A program made the position numbers and the translations under genes. Source: Isohypsibius dastychi (taxonomy: Eukaryota; Tardigrada; Eutardigrada; Parachela; Isohypsibiidae). Taken from it: a DNA stretch of 37,745 nt. Positions within the stretch are counted from its first letter, which is position 1; each line of letters opens with the position of its first letter. The notes under the pieces are model-generated. The model did not search any database. It saw only the letters and a program-made list of their open reading frames with translations, and had not been told where the DNA came from. The stretch spans positions 1-37,745 of the forward strand of contig JAQIWT010000085.1 in NCBI GenBank assembly GCA_034696485.1. The letters run 5' to 3'. Shown one piece after another: positions 10,596-19,336 of the stretch.

Positions 10596-11068
10596 ACATT
10601 TGTTTCGACCCACAAAAATTTCGTCAAAGACAGTTTCGAGTACGAGACCGTTTGCCATCTCAACCCGTATTAGTGCGTCTTGTGAAATCAATAGAAACTC
10701 TGTACAACTTAGCCACTATTTGTAAACATGATACAAAATATGAGTGCCAGAAAAATGCAAATCTTGTTAATTTTGATTTTGAATCTTTGCCAGAAAATTC
10801 TAAAAATGTTTCGGCGGCTATCGCACTAAACCGTGGTCAGCGGGATGTGAAGGAAAATGGTAGCACGGACTGCTGTTCACCATGGTCAAAATTCTCCACC
10901 TCATCAAACGGGTCTTTTGACCATGCCATTAGGTGGCATTACTCTCAACGGTTTACACTCACAATGACTGCCGTTATCAGGAATCAACAGTCTGGAAAAC
11001 CTCCCAGTTGTGACCGCAGGTCTGGCTGCTTGAGCATTCATCTGACCAATCCCAGTGACCAAAGAACT

Positions 11069-11806
11069 TTATTGTTGGCACATAGGGCATCTGGCCACAG
11101 GGAGCATTTTCAGCCACGTTTGCAAGCACAGTCTATGGAAGATCTGTTGGCACGTTTTGCAGTATAAGTTCGGCTTCAACATCGGGTCGTCATTATACGG
11201 AACCGACAAGCAAATCTTGCAGTGTGGAGTCTCATTTTTCTGAGCCAGCGTATTGGGCTGGGGTTTCTCAGTCACGGGGATATTCGCCTCAGTCCGAACA
11301 TGTCCCTGCAAAACCTTGGCCTGTTCAGCGGTTAATGTACGTGCATAAAAGTTCTCCTTCGATTCCTTCGGAGGGTAAGCCAAGAACTTATCATTGGGTA
11401 GCCTATCAACTTTGAACGTGGTTTTCCCGCTATTTAGCATAGCTCTTGCTTCTGGACTCAGGTTTGGATCGTTGGCGTATGCATCTTCTCTTCTCACGAA
11501 CTGCTTCGTTGATGGTGGCCCAGAGCCGTCATGCGGCGGTTTTGTGAGCTCCTCAACAGCGAATTCTCTTTTTTCCGTGATTGCCCTAACAGTCGCTTGC
11601 CGGATATATTCGGTGTTCCATTCCGAGTTTTCGTTAATACCACGTCTGGCAGCGGGCTGTCCGGTTTCAGGCAGCATGATCACATTGAACTTCCCGCCTT
11701 TCTTCGCGGCATCTGCAGTGAGCTGTCTGAGTTGGGTTATGTTATAGAATACGTCTGGACCTCCTGCGGGCGCGCCCTGCCCGGAGCCTCCCTGAGCCGC
11801 GCTCAT
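11069..11806 (-). CDS. Intronless C4HC3 RING-type zinc finger protein (probable E3 ubiquitin ligase)
   Basis: A single open frame of 245 residues starts at ATG 11806 in an A-rich context (ATTAAAATG). The N-terminus is Ser/Gly/Ala-rich and low in complexity. The middle part is hydrophilic with no domain I recognise. The last 50 residues carry a zinc finger: CKIC, then CKTC, FHRLCL, W, and CPMCQ at the very C-terminus. The order of ligands is C4HC3, with the FHxxCLxxW core found in RING domains of the Listerin/FANCL and RING-variant type. Such domains bind an E2 and transfer ubiquitin. The stop TAA is overlapped by AATAAA, so the 3' UTR could be very short. The gene has no intron although most neighbours do, which could mean a retrocopy. 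It is divergently placed to the RING gene at 12723. Confidence 0.72.
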   Translation of the reverse strand: MSAAQGGSGQGAPAGGPDVFYNITQLRQLTADAAKKGGKFNVIMLPETGQPAARRGINENSEWNTEYIRQATVRAITEKREFAVEELTKPPHDGSGPPSTKQFVRREDAYANDPNLSPEARAMLNSGKTTFKVDRLPNDKFLAYPPKESKENFYARTLTAEQAKVLQGHVRTEANIPVTEKPQPNTLAQKNETPHCKICLSVPYNDDPMLKPNLYCKTCQQIFHRLCLQTWLKMLPVARCPMCQQ

Positions 11807-12722
11807 TTTAATACAGTAATTGCAGTAGAATCATGTATTACAGATAAATGAGGGACTATTACAAAAATCCGATGATCATTCGATCATAAAGGTTGAGGAC
11901 GATTTTTCTGCGAAAAGAAACTTGATCGTGTCATGGAAACCGATGTCCAGTTAAAGGTTATTGCGGTCACTCTGCGCAAATATCGTTTTCCCAAACCAGT
12001 TTGAGAAATCGGAAACAGAAGTTTCATACGTATGTCGTACACTATCTGTGATCTACTATGAGTGAATCATCAGCCGGCTTTATTGCCTGTCCACTCACGA
12101 GTCACGACATGAGCCTTATCAGGGTTTCTATCTTCATCAGTTGAAAATCTCTGATCGAGCTGATAACTCAGTAGAAAATAAGGCAGCTTCACTAAGGGTT
12201 TTGGATTCTGTGATCAAGACCGATCGGTCTCTCAAGATTGAAACTTCCCACAGAAGCTTAAAATGGACTAACCAGATGGGGGGGGGGGGGGGGGGATTCG
12301 AGTTGGAATTTCAGGTACTTGGAGAAGGGAATGGCAAACAAAGAAGACCTGACCTTGTCTTACAGTCATTGAGCAACAGAACAAAGTAATTCCTACGCCC
12401 CGTCGTTTACAGAGACATCCAACATTCTTTCAGAGAACCGGTCTCAAAACACCGCTTCGTCAAGGAGAAGTGAACCGTCTCACGCTCTGACCAGTTGAGC
12501 AAAGCTGGAGCTACCCTGCTCACGGAAAATTCCCAAATCTTCCATTCCCTTCGTTGAGTCATAGTAGCAAGCAATCAATTCAATCAAACGCTTCGTGAGA
12601 GTCTCAGAAAAGCTCTCTGTGTTGTATTCCTGGTCGTTCTTCCAGTCTGTGAAGTTCCATGCGCACCGCAGTTCACAGTGTCAACTTTTTCATTGTGTTT
12701 AGAAGCAAAGTTCTCCTGCAAA
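11807..12722. other. Divergent intergenic region between two RING genes
   Basis: 916 bp separates the start codons of the minus-strand C4HC3 RING gene and the plus-strand RING gene, so it should hold both promoters. It contains a G18 run at 12278-12295. The 82-codon open frame across that run is not convincing. No TATA box stands out. Confidence 0.45.
12278..12295 (+). repeat. G18 homopolymer tract
   Basis: Eighteen consecutive G in the promoter region upstream of the RING gene at 12723; the longest such tract in the window. Confidence 0.9.
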
Positions 12723-13465
12723 ATGGGCTTCGACCCGGAGATGCTGTATGAGTCAGCTTCAGTCGTCGCCCTTCTGGAACGCGATTACACGTGTGTTGTT
12801 TGTCACCTTATTCTAGAGGATCCAGTTCGGGTTAGTTAATTTTTTTTGCTTTCCCAGAACTTAATCGATACTTGATATTCGAATGCTAGGTTCCGAACTG
12901 TGGGCATACATTCTGTCGAGCTTGCATCAAGCAATGGCTCTCAACCAGCTCCATCTGCCCAGTTGATGGACAAGAAGTCAAGAAGAGAGCCAGATTGACT
13001 GCGCCATCTCCTCGGATTACATCCATGATTGACAATCTCAAGATCCGTTGTCGATTCAGAAGTGAGGGATGTTATGCAATCCGTAAACTGGAAGTCATTA
13101 GAGCCCACGAAAAAACATGCGGGTACGAGCTGATCGACTGCAAACGACGGTGTGGAGCTTGTTTCCATCGACGTCATCAGTACAGCCATGACTGCGTCTA
13201 CGCCATCGTGAAGAAGTTGGACAGTGAGGTCACGAGAGAACTGGACAGATCCAAAGTTCGCACTCAGAACGCTCTTTCGGTCAAAGTCGCAGCGGCCAGA
13301 AAGACTGTGAAAAGAATTCAGTGCAGAGTTCGAGCAAGCTTATCATCGCTGAAGAAACTTGAAGGGACTTTGGAGAAGCGCACTCGTGGCGGCAAGCACT
13401 CAGACACCACAAGCGATGAAGACGAGGATGAGGATGAGGAAGAGGATGAGGATGATTCAGAGTAA
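12723..13465 (+). CDS. RING + TRAF/SIAH-type zinc finger protein A (NRDP1/RNF41-like), 2 exons
   Basis: Exons 12723-12830 and 12890-13465 are joined by a 59-nt intron (phase 0) and give 227 residues. A C3HC4 RING at about residues 22-60 starts with CVVC and continues with NCGHTFCRACIKQWL and CPVD. A second zinc-binding region at about 85-140 (CRFRSEGC, HEKTCGYELIDC, CGACFHRRHQYSHDC) has the spacing seen in TRAF/SIAH-type fingers. This order is that of NRDP1/RNF41-type E3 ligases. A basic helical stretch follows, then a C-terminal tail almost wholly Asp/Glu/Ser. The start at 12723 is supported by the paralogue at 19337, which begins with the same MG(F/Y)D. The likely role is ubiquitin ligation; the substrate is unknown. 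The NRDP1 substrate-binding C-terminal domain is absent. Confidence 0.85.
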
Positions 13466-13712
13466 TGTGCAAGATAGTGTTCTCCATTTCTGTACAGTTT
13501 TTCTTTGGTTAAACCACGAAGCGGATATCAGCAATGCAATTCGTTTTAAAACATGAAATCACTCTTTTCCATTTGTGTAATTGCCTTTTTTAGCTTCAGT
13601 CATTTGATCATGGAAATGTGGTCTGTGTTGAGCATCGCAGAACTTTATAATAATCTGTCCTCCAAGCATATATGGCCTGTCTTGTACAACTGTTGAAAAA
13701 TTTGGACAAGAT

Positions 13713-14200
13713 TTGTATGACTGGCCCACATGCTGTGGGCTTTGTGGGATATGTGGAATACTTACGAATTAAATGGTACCTATCCCACCCTGTGGGATAA
13801 CGTGGGATGACAAGGGTCACGTCCCACACTGTGGGACACGTGGGGTCTGTGGGATACGTGGGATCAGTGGGATGGCGAGCTTCATGTCCCATACTGTAGG
13901 ATACGTGGGATCTGTGGGACACTGTGGGACGACAGATCCCACGTATCCCACAGTGTGGGACATGTAGCTCGCCATCCCACATATCCCACGTATCCCACTT
14001 CTCCTACGAATCCCACAGTGTGAGACGTGACCCTTGTCACCCCACAGTATCCCACGTATCCCACAGTGTCGGACATGAACCTCGCCATCCCACAGTATCC
14101 CACGTATCCCACAGACCCCACGTATCCCATAGTGTGGGACAGGAACACTCTCGTCCAACAGTGTCCCACAGATCTCACGTATCCCACTGGCATACAGAAC
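13713..14200. mobile_element. Foldback-type element, arms of GTGGGATAC subrepeats
   Basis: The left arm (to about 13925) is rich in GTGGGATACGTGGGATC and similar units. The right arm (from about 13930) carries the reverse complement, GATCCCACGTATCCCAC. The best-matched parts are 13799-13919 against 13930-14050, and include non-repeat words such as TGACAAGGGTCACGT and GATGGCGAGCT, so the arms are a true inverted duplication. The outer ends also pair (TGTATGACTGGCCCAC with the complement of GTATCCCACTGGCATACAG). Several open frames of 60-148 codons on both strands are translations of the repeat and not genes. It lies about 250 bp downstream of RING gene A. Confidence 0.75.
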
Positions 14201-14535
14201 GCTGTCTGATTTTTTGAGGTCATGTACAACACATGCCATATCTATATCACCGGATAAGTGCAATTATACTGTCTTCCTAGCTGGAAATCCCACGTACTCT
14301 GTACTGGCGAGAAACAGTACATTGTTTTAAAGATTGTAAAGCACATTCCATCACGTTTTAATGTTAATGGACAGACGAGATGAACAACAGAGCATCGAAA
14401 AACAGCTCTCGGTTAGAACTGACTTGAGCCAGCATCCTTCGCACTCAGGTTGACCACGTAAAACAAAAAGAAAACCCATTCTTCGGAACTTCCAGCTGGA
14501 TTGTACTGAAATATGAAATCGTTGCTCTTGGACTG
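14200..14535. other. Spacer, no supported gene
   Basis: Unremarkable sequence between the foldback element and the tandem array; nothing supported. Confidence 0.4.
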
Positions 14536-14840
14536 TGCGTAAGTATCGGTATGTGCGTAACTTCGGGCACTTATCCGTTTGGTGGGACCCATCAGTTTAA
14601 ATCATATTGGATACGCACGTAACTTTTGGTACGTAGGTCACTTTGTTGCGCTCATTACTTTGGGTACGTACCGTATTTTGATACGGACGACATGTCAAGT
14701 TCTTACGTAACTTTAGATGCACACGTAACTTTGGGTGCTTACGTAACCTCAGATTAACACGCCACTTGGAGTACATGTGTCATTTTGATACGTACGTTAG
14801 TTAGGGTATGTCCGTAACCTAAAGTAAACAGCTTGAATAC
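14536..14840 (+). repeat. Degenerate tandem array of ACGTAACTTTGGGTGC units (left part)
   Basis: Repeated variants of CGTAACTTTGGGT(A/G)C at roughly 20-nt spacing, for example TACGTAACTTTAGATGC, CACGTAACTTTGGGTGC and TTACGTAACC. The same units resume after the retroelement at 18420-18464, showing that the retroelement inserted into the array. Confidence 0.7.
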
Positions 14841-15066
14841 TTAAATGAAAATTAAGAAATGAAACGCCTTAATTGTGGTTAATTCTTTGCGATACGTGTT
14901 TTGAGCGTCGCTTTGTCGGTTGTCTGCTCCCCTCTTTCATGTCTGAAACTGATCATTCTGATGCGCACTTCTGCGCAGTAACGTCTGTTGTTTTGTACAG
15001 CGCCTTCATTCGACTTGCTCGAACGTTTTGAGTCAGTTGTTGTTCGCCGGGTTGTACAGTTTTTAC
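14841..15066 (+). repeat. Retroelement split direct repeat A1
   Basis: 226 bp, identical by eye to 18024-18249 (offset 3183). It begins TTAAATGAAAATTAAG and ends GTTGTACAGTTTTTAC. It contains an ATG at 15028 in frame with the gag ORF. Confidence 0.9.
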
Positions 15067-15093
15067 TTCTACTTTTACTTCTACCGCTGCATT

Positions 15094-16227
15094 ATGTCTG
15101 GATCTGATTCTGATTCTTCTTCCCACCCATCAGCGGATTATCATAAGGATAACATCTCAGCTGCGGATTCAGACCTTCCTATCGCCAACCGGACTCGTCG
15201 TGCTCACGTTCAAATTAATCAGACTCGTTCTGGGAAAGTTCAGAAGAAGAACAAAGAAAAGCCTAGTCGTCCTTCCCAGAATGCTCGGGTTATCGAGCTC
15301 GAAAAGAAAGTAAAGGAATTGTCAGCTCGTCTTCCTTCGTCTTCAGGTAAGACTTTGTTCCGCTTGCCTTCTCCTCCTCTAGTCTCTCCTGTTTCCGTCA
15401 TATCTGTTTCATCTCAAAATTCTGAGTGTGGCAACGGGATTTCTCGGCTGGGTCATCAGAATGTTGATGGGCACACTTCAGCTCTCGGTTTCACGATCCT
15501 CAGATCGGACCTACCAGCTGTCCCTGCCTATCTTCGCTCTGCTCTGGCCAACTTATCCGAACACATTGTCCTCGAAGATCTGCTACCTGGTAATCGAGCC
15601 GTTAGCTCCCACCGGGAACGTGGGTCTCAGTTCGTGCCCGAGCAATTAACCGATTTCGCCGCTTGGTTCCGTGCGTTTCATGTGTTTTTTCTGTATCGAT
15701 CATTCCATCATCCTCATCTTGCTGTTCCATTGCAAAAGTACGCCGAAATCATCGCGGGATTGGCTGATCCAATCTCCGGATATCCACTCGCCCAATGGCT
15801 GAGATATGATGCGCATTTCCGCCTGTTCGCCGCTGCGCACTCCACTGACGTTATCATCTGGACTGAGCCGCATTTTCAAACAGCACAGTCCTGTCTTTTG
15901 GCCCGCGACGCGGTTCAGCCTGAGTTCACCGGTCAACAACAACCATTCTCTCGCCGTTGTCACGAATGCGGCGACCTTCCCCACTTCGCATCCCAGTGTC
16001 ACCAGACGGATCCACTTCCCAACCTTCAGCCCTTTCGTTCCCGCCCCGCCTCGAGCGGGGGACCATGCTTCAAGTTCAACTTGGGAATGTGCAACAATTC
16101 CCCCTGTCCCAACGGATACGCTCACAAATGTATCACCTGCGGAAGAGAAACGCATGGACAGTATAATCACCAAGTCCCAAAACCCGGCATCTATTCCAGC
16201 GGGAATCCTGACGCCACTCAAGATTGA
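15094..16227 (+). CDS. gag: Retroelement Gag-like protein
   Basis: The frame is open from 15028. I prefer the ATG at 15094 because it lies outside repeat A and opens the Ser/Asp-rich N-terminus (MSGSDSDSSS) typical of Gag-like ORF1 products. A short coiled coil (VIELEKKVKELSARL) is near residue 70. The C-terminal part holds a CCHC zinc knuckle (CHECGDLPHFASQC) and a second Cys/His cluster (CFKFNLGMC, CITCG), the pair seen in Gag of tyrosine-recombinase retroelements. The expected role is RNA binding and particle assembly. It overlaps the RT ORF, which lies in the +1 frame, by 74 nt if RT starts at 16154. Starting at 15028 instead would add a hydrophobic leader (LLFAGLYSF). Confidence 0.8.
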   Translation: MSGSDSDSSSHPSADYHKDNISAADSDLPIANRTRRAHVQINQTRSGKVQKKNKEKPSRPSQNARVIELEKKVKELSARLPSSSGKTLFRLPSPPLVSPVSVISVSSQNSECGNGISRLGHQNVDGHTSALGFTILRSDLPAVPAYLRSALANLSEHIVLEDLLPGNRAVSSHRERGSQFVPEQLTDFAAWFRAFHVFFLYRSFHHPHLAVPLQKYAEIIAGLADPISGYPLAQWLRYDAHFRLFAAAHSTDVIIWTEPHFQTAQSCLLARDAVQPEFTGQQQPFSRRCHECGDLPHFASQCHQTDPLPNLQPFRSRPASSGGPCFKFNLGMCNNSPCPNGYAHKCITCGRETHGQYNHQVPKPGIYSSGNPDATQD

Positions 16228-17800
16228 TGGTTTCCGACAACTCCTGTCGAACCACCCAAGCCCAGCTTTCGTGGAAAAGATTTTACATATCCTGCGTTTT
16301 GGCGCTAATATTGGTTTTTTGGGTCCTCAGCACCCTCGTTGTACAGCTAATGCTCGAACCGCGATTGATAATGCTGCGGTAGTGGTTTCTTCTGTGGCGA
16401 AAGAAGTCGAGTTGCTTCACTCTTTCGGCCCGTTTGCTTCCGTTCCTTTTGAAAACTTCGTGTCGAGTTCACTTGGTGTCCGCGCCAAGAAGAATGGTGG
16501 TTTTCGCCTCATAATGGATCTTTCACGACCATTTGGCGACAGTGTGAACGATTTTATTGATCGCGAATCTTACTCTGTTGCTTATTGTACGATTGATGAT
16601 GCCGTCAATTTAGCCATTAACGCGGGTCGTGGTTGTCTCATGGCTAAAATGGACATCAAGCACGCTTACCGCTTGATCCCAGTCCGGCCTGACGACTGGC
16701 ACCTGCTCGGCTTCATGGTTGACGATGAGTACTTTTTTGATGTTGTTCTACCTTTCGGGTTGCGGTCCTCCGCATACCTTTTCTGTCTTTTCTCCGAAGC
16801 CTTCAACTGGATTTTATGCGATTACACTAAATGTGATGCCATCCTTCATTATGTCGATGACTTCTTTTTCGTGGGTTCACCGGCCTCAGACCAGTGCAGC
16901 AAGCTCCTCCACTCTGCTCGCCAGATAGCCCCTCTGCTCGGAATCCCTCTAGCAGAAGAGAAGACCGAAGGTCCGTCCACTGCAATCACCTTCCTCGGAA
17001 TCGTCATCAACTCTAGTTCACAAACTATCCGTCTACCTCAAGGGAAGCTAAAAGAGATCCAAGATCTGATTGCTCTCTGGAAGTCAAAGGTCACATGTAC
17101 AAAGACGGAACTGCAAAGTCTCATCGGGAGTCTTCAATTCGCGACAAAGTGCATCGTGGCAGGCCGGTTGTTCACCCGCCGTTTGATTAGCCTTCTTTGT
17201 GGTCAATCTTACAAGAGTAAGATCAAGCTTGATGAGGATTTCTTCCGGGACCTCGATTGGTGGGAAGAATTTCTTCCTAAGTGGAATGGAACCTCTTCGT
17301 TCATTCCGATCAAGTGGTGTTCTCCTAATGTGTTGAAGCTCTACACCGATGCTGCTGCCGCGGTCGGTTTTGCTGGTTTTCTTGATGGTCGATGGTTTCA
17401 CGGCAAGTGGCCCTCTGAAATGGTGTTCTCTCTTCAGTGTATTGAACTGCTCGAATTGGTTCCGATCTTTGCTGCGTGCTTGTTGTGGTCTGCCGATCTG
17501 TCTGGCAAGCGTGTTCTTTTTCATTGTGACAATCTGGGCTTAGTGCAAGCTTGGGCCAAATTGGGTTCCACTAACCGCGGGGTTCTTCACCTAATGCGGG
17601 CGATTGTTGCAATCGCATCTGAATTCAATTTCGCGCTCAACTTGACGCACATTCCTGGTTATACTAACTCCATCGCTGACGCCTTATCCCGCTTTCATAT
17701 GGAGAAATTCCGTCAACTAGCTCCACATGCCGACGCAACTCCGATTCCTCTGCCCTCCAAGTTTTACGACATTTTGGAACAAGCTGTGAAGTGTGTCTGA
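16154..17800 (+). CDS. pol: Retroelement reverse transcriptase - RNase H
   Basis: 548 residues from ATG 16154; the frame is open further up to 15806, inside gag. The reverse transcriptase has KKNGGFRLIMDLSRP, MAKMDIKHAYRLIPV, VLPFGLRSSAYLF and the catalytic box HYVDDFFF, followed by AITFLGIVI. These are typical of the DIRS/Ngaro group. The RNase H domain follows with its acidic residues in LYTDAAAA, ELLELVPIFAA, FHCDNLGLV and ADALSR, after the THIPGYTN word. The frame has no internal break, so the protein may be functional. Translation may use reinitiation at the overlap or a +1 frameshift; I see no decisive signal. No recombinase or methyltransferase domain follows. Confidence 0.88.
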   Translation: MDSIITKSQNPASIPAGILTPLKIDGFRQLLSNHPSPAFVEKILHILRFGANIGFLGPQHPRCTANARTAIDNAAVVVSSVAKEVELLHSFGPFASVPFENFVSSSLGVRAKKNGGFRLIMDLSRPFGDSVNDFIDRESYSVAYCTIDDAVNLAINAGRGCLMAKMDIKHAYRLIPVRPDDWHLLGFMVDDEYFFDVVLPFGLRSSAYLFCLFSEAFNWILCDYTKCDAILHYVDDFFFVGSPASDQCSKLLHSARQIAPLLGIPLAEEKTEGPSTAITFLGIVINSSSQTIRLPQGKLKEIQDLIALWKSKVTCTKTELQSLIGSLQFATKCIVAGRLFTRRLISLLCGQSYKSKIKLDEDFFRDLDWWEEFLPKWNGTSSFIPIKWCSPNVLKLYTDAAAAVGFAGFLDGRWFHGKWPSEMVFSLQCIELLELVPIFAACLLWSADLSGKRVLFHCDNLGLVQAWAKLGSTNRGVLHLMRAIVAIASEFNFALNLTHIPGYTNSIADALSRFHMEKFRQLAPHADATPIPLPSKFYDILEQAVKCV

Positions 17801-17921
17801 CCTCATCCCTCCCAAACGGAACCCTCCAAGCGTTGAAAAAATCAAACTCACCTCACCTTTCTGAACTACGGCACCGTCTTTCAACCTCGTCTGATTTGGC
17901 TTGGATGTTTTGGGGGATTTT

Positions 17922-18022
17922 GGGGGTTTTTGAGTGGTCAGTTTTATGCCTACGCTTTGGGCTTTCTGACCTCTTGGAGCCCCCGAACCGGCAACCCCTT
18001 CGAGTTCGTTCCACAGCAAAGA
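17922..18022 (+). repeat. Retroelement split direct repeat B1
   Basis: 101 bp, identical by eye to 18303-18403 (offset 381). It abuts A2 with one extra A at the junction (18023). Confidence 0.9.
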
Positions 18023-18023
18023 A

Positions 18024-18249
18024 TTAAATGAAAATTAAGAAATGAAACGCCTTAATTGTGGTTAATTCTTTGCGATACGTGTTTTGAGCGTCGCTTTGTC
18101 GGTTGTCTGCTCCCCTCTTTCATGTCTGAAACTGATCATTCTGATGCGCACTTCTGCGCAGTAACGTCTGTTGTTTTGTACAGCGCCTTCATTCGACTTG
18201 CTCGAACGTTTTGAGTCAGTTGTTGTTCGCCGGGTTGTACAGTTTTTAC
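18024..18249 (+). repeat. Retroelement split direct repeat A2
   Basis: Second copy of repeat A. It carries the same ATG (18211), but the frame then leaves the gag sequence, so this copy encodes nothing useful. Confidence 0.9.
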
Positions 18250-18302
18250 CCGCCCGGCCCGCCCATTGTCCTTATCACCGTTTGTACAGTTCTGTCAATA
18301 AA

Positions 18303-18403
18303 GGGGGTTTTTGAGTGGTCAGTTTTATGCCTACGCTTTGGGCTTTCTGACCTCTTGGAGCCCCCGAACCGGCAACCCCTTCGAGTTCGTTCCACAGCAA
18401 AGA
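18303..18403 (+). repeat. Retroelement split direct repeat B2 (right end)
   Basis: Second copy of repeat B; right boundary of the element. The sequence continues CTTAACTGACTCAAG and returns to the host tandem array. Confidence 0.9.
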
Positions 18404-18419
18404 CTTAACTGACTCAAGT

Positions 18420-18464
18420 AAATGCGTCACTTTGAGTAAGCACGTAACTTTGGGTGCATACGCC
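18420..18464 (+). repeat. Tandem array, right part
   Basis: Two to three units (GCGTCACTTTGAGTAAG, CACGTAACTTTGGGTGC) continuing the array at 14536-14840. They end where the next foldback element begins. Confidence 0.6.
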
Positions 18465-18970
18465 TGTAACCGTTTTTGCGAACTCCCCGTTTTCTTGAAG
18501 CCGGGGTTCACAAACCCCGTATTTGTGAACTTTTCAAGATTCACAAACAAACCCCGTTTTCTTGAACCCAGCCGTTTTTCTGAACGGGTTCACAAAACCC
18601 GTTTTCTTGAACTCCGCCGTTTACGGTTTTTATCACTTGCAAATTAAGGGAGAATAGTTCATCTGATAATGCAGCTCAGTTTTAGTTTCAGTTTCAGCTT
18701 TTCAGCCAACCGTTTCAAAATGTAAAGACTAGTATTCCTGCTTGCTCCACATGCTGCACCCTACCTCGAACGTGAGTTTTCTGTTGAAAAAAGCTGTCTC
18801 ATGAGATGAGCTGTTTTCCCTAGTTTGCAAGTGACAGAAACCGTAAGCGGTGCAGAGTTCAAGAAAACGGGGTTTGTGAACCGGTTCAGAAAAACGACTG
18901 GGTTCAGAAAAACGGGGCTTATGAGCCTTGATCGGTTCAAGAAATCGGGGAGTTCAAGAAAACGGTGACA
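18465..18970. mobile_element. Foldback-type element, arms of CCCCGTTTTCTTGAAC subrepeats
   Basis: The left arm (18465-about 18645) holds several CCCCGTTTTCTTGAA(C/G) and related units. The right arm (about 18825-18970) holds the reverse complement, GTTCAAGAAAACGGGG. The ends pair (TGTAACCGTTTT at left, AAAACGGTGACA at right). The inner edges also pair (CCGTTTACGGTTTTTATCAC with the complement of GTGACAGAAACCGTAAGCGG), as do the adjoining CTTGCAAA words. The spacer is about 180 bp and non-coding. It is the same architecture as the elements at 4975-5402 and 13713-14200 but with an unrelated subrepeat. Confidence 0.75.
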
Positions 18971-19078
18971 ACCGTGTTCACGCTTACGTTATCTCCAAGA
19001 AATAACTACATTCAAACTATGATAGTTGGTTCGGTCCACAGATTTGCAGGTGCAATCCAGTCATAGACTGATATACGT

Positions 19079-19091
19079 GGGGGGGGGGGGG
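19079..19091 (+). repeat. G13 homopolymer tract
   Basis: Thirteen G about 245 bp upstream of the start codon of RING gene B. Confidence 0.9.
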
Positions 19092-19336
19092 TTGAATTAC
19101 CACTTAATTTCGGTTTACTTGGTAATTTTTATTTTTATGCTTCGCTTCGCTAACAGTAGCGAAGCTGTTTTCCCAGGCCGCTCAAGCTATTACTGTCTTT
19201 ATCCCATTTAGCAAATTCTACTTCCTCGTTGCCAAATCTGTCTTTGAAGTCTCCTATTTACTGCAGTCCGCAGCATCAGCTTCTGAAAGAGTTAGCTTCT
19301 GAATTCAGTGTGCAGAGTGCAGAACTTCACAACAGA

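Larger units (their letters stand above)
14841..18403 (+). mobile_element. Ngaro/PAT-type retroelement with split direct repeats, no tyrosine recombinase
   Basis: Repeat A occurs at 14841-15066 and 18024-18249 (226 bp). Repeat B occurs at 17922-18022 and 18303-18403 (101 bp). I see no mismatch in either pair. The order is A1 - coding - B1 A2 B2, the split-direct-repeat structure known from Ngaro and PAT elements of the DIRS group. Inside are a gag-like ORF and an RT-RNase H ORF, both open. The tyrosine recombinase ORF these elements normally carry is missing, since only 121 bp separates the RNase H stop from B1. A 53-bp segment between A2 and B2 ends in AATAAA (18297-18302), probably the polyadenylation signal. 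The flanks are the CGTAACTTTGGGTGC array. There is no obvious target-site duplication, as expected for this order. Confidence 0.85.

Noticed and set aside
10652-11167. 171-codon plus-strand open frame downstream of receptor copy 3
   Set aside because: No domain recognised; its 3' end overlaps the antisense of the C4HC3 RING coding region, and the corresponding stretch after copy 2 is not open.
11394-11851. Plus-strand open frames of 106 and 117 codons
   Set aside because: Antisense shadows of the minus-strand RING gene.
12141-12389. 82-codon frame with a Gly run
   Set aside because: The Gly run is the G18 homopolymer; no domain.
13713-14200. Possible CRISPR-like array
   Set aside because: Repeats are inverted, degenerate and irregularly spaced, and the genome is an intron-bearing animal genome.
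13608-14263. Several overlapping open frames of 60-148 codons on both strands
   Set aside because: They are translations of the GTGGGATAC inverted repeat (runs of H-V-P-x-S-H or Y-P-T-x-P); both strands are open because the repeat lacks stops.
15700-16221. 173-codon minus-strand open frame
   Set aside because: Antisense of the gag/RT overlap; no domain and no splice support.
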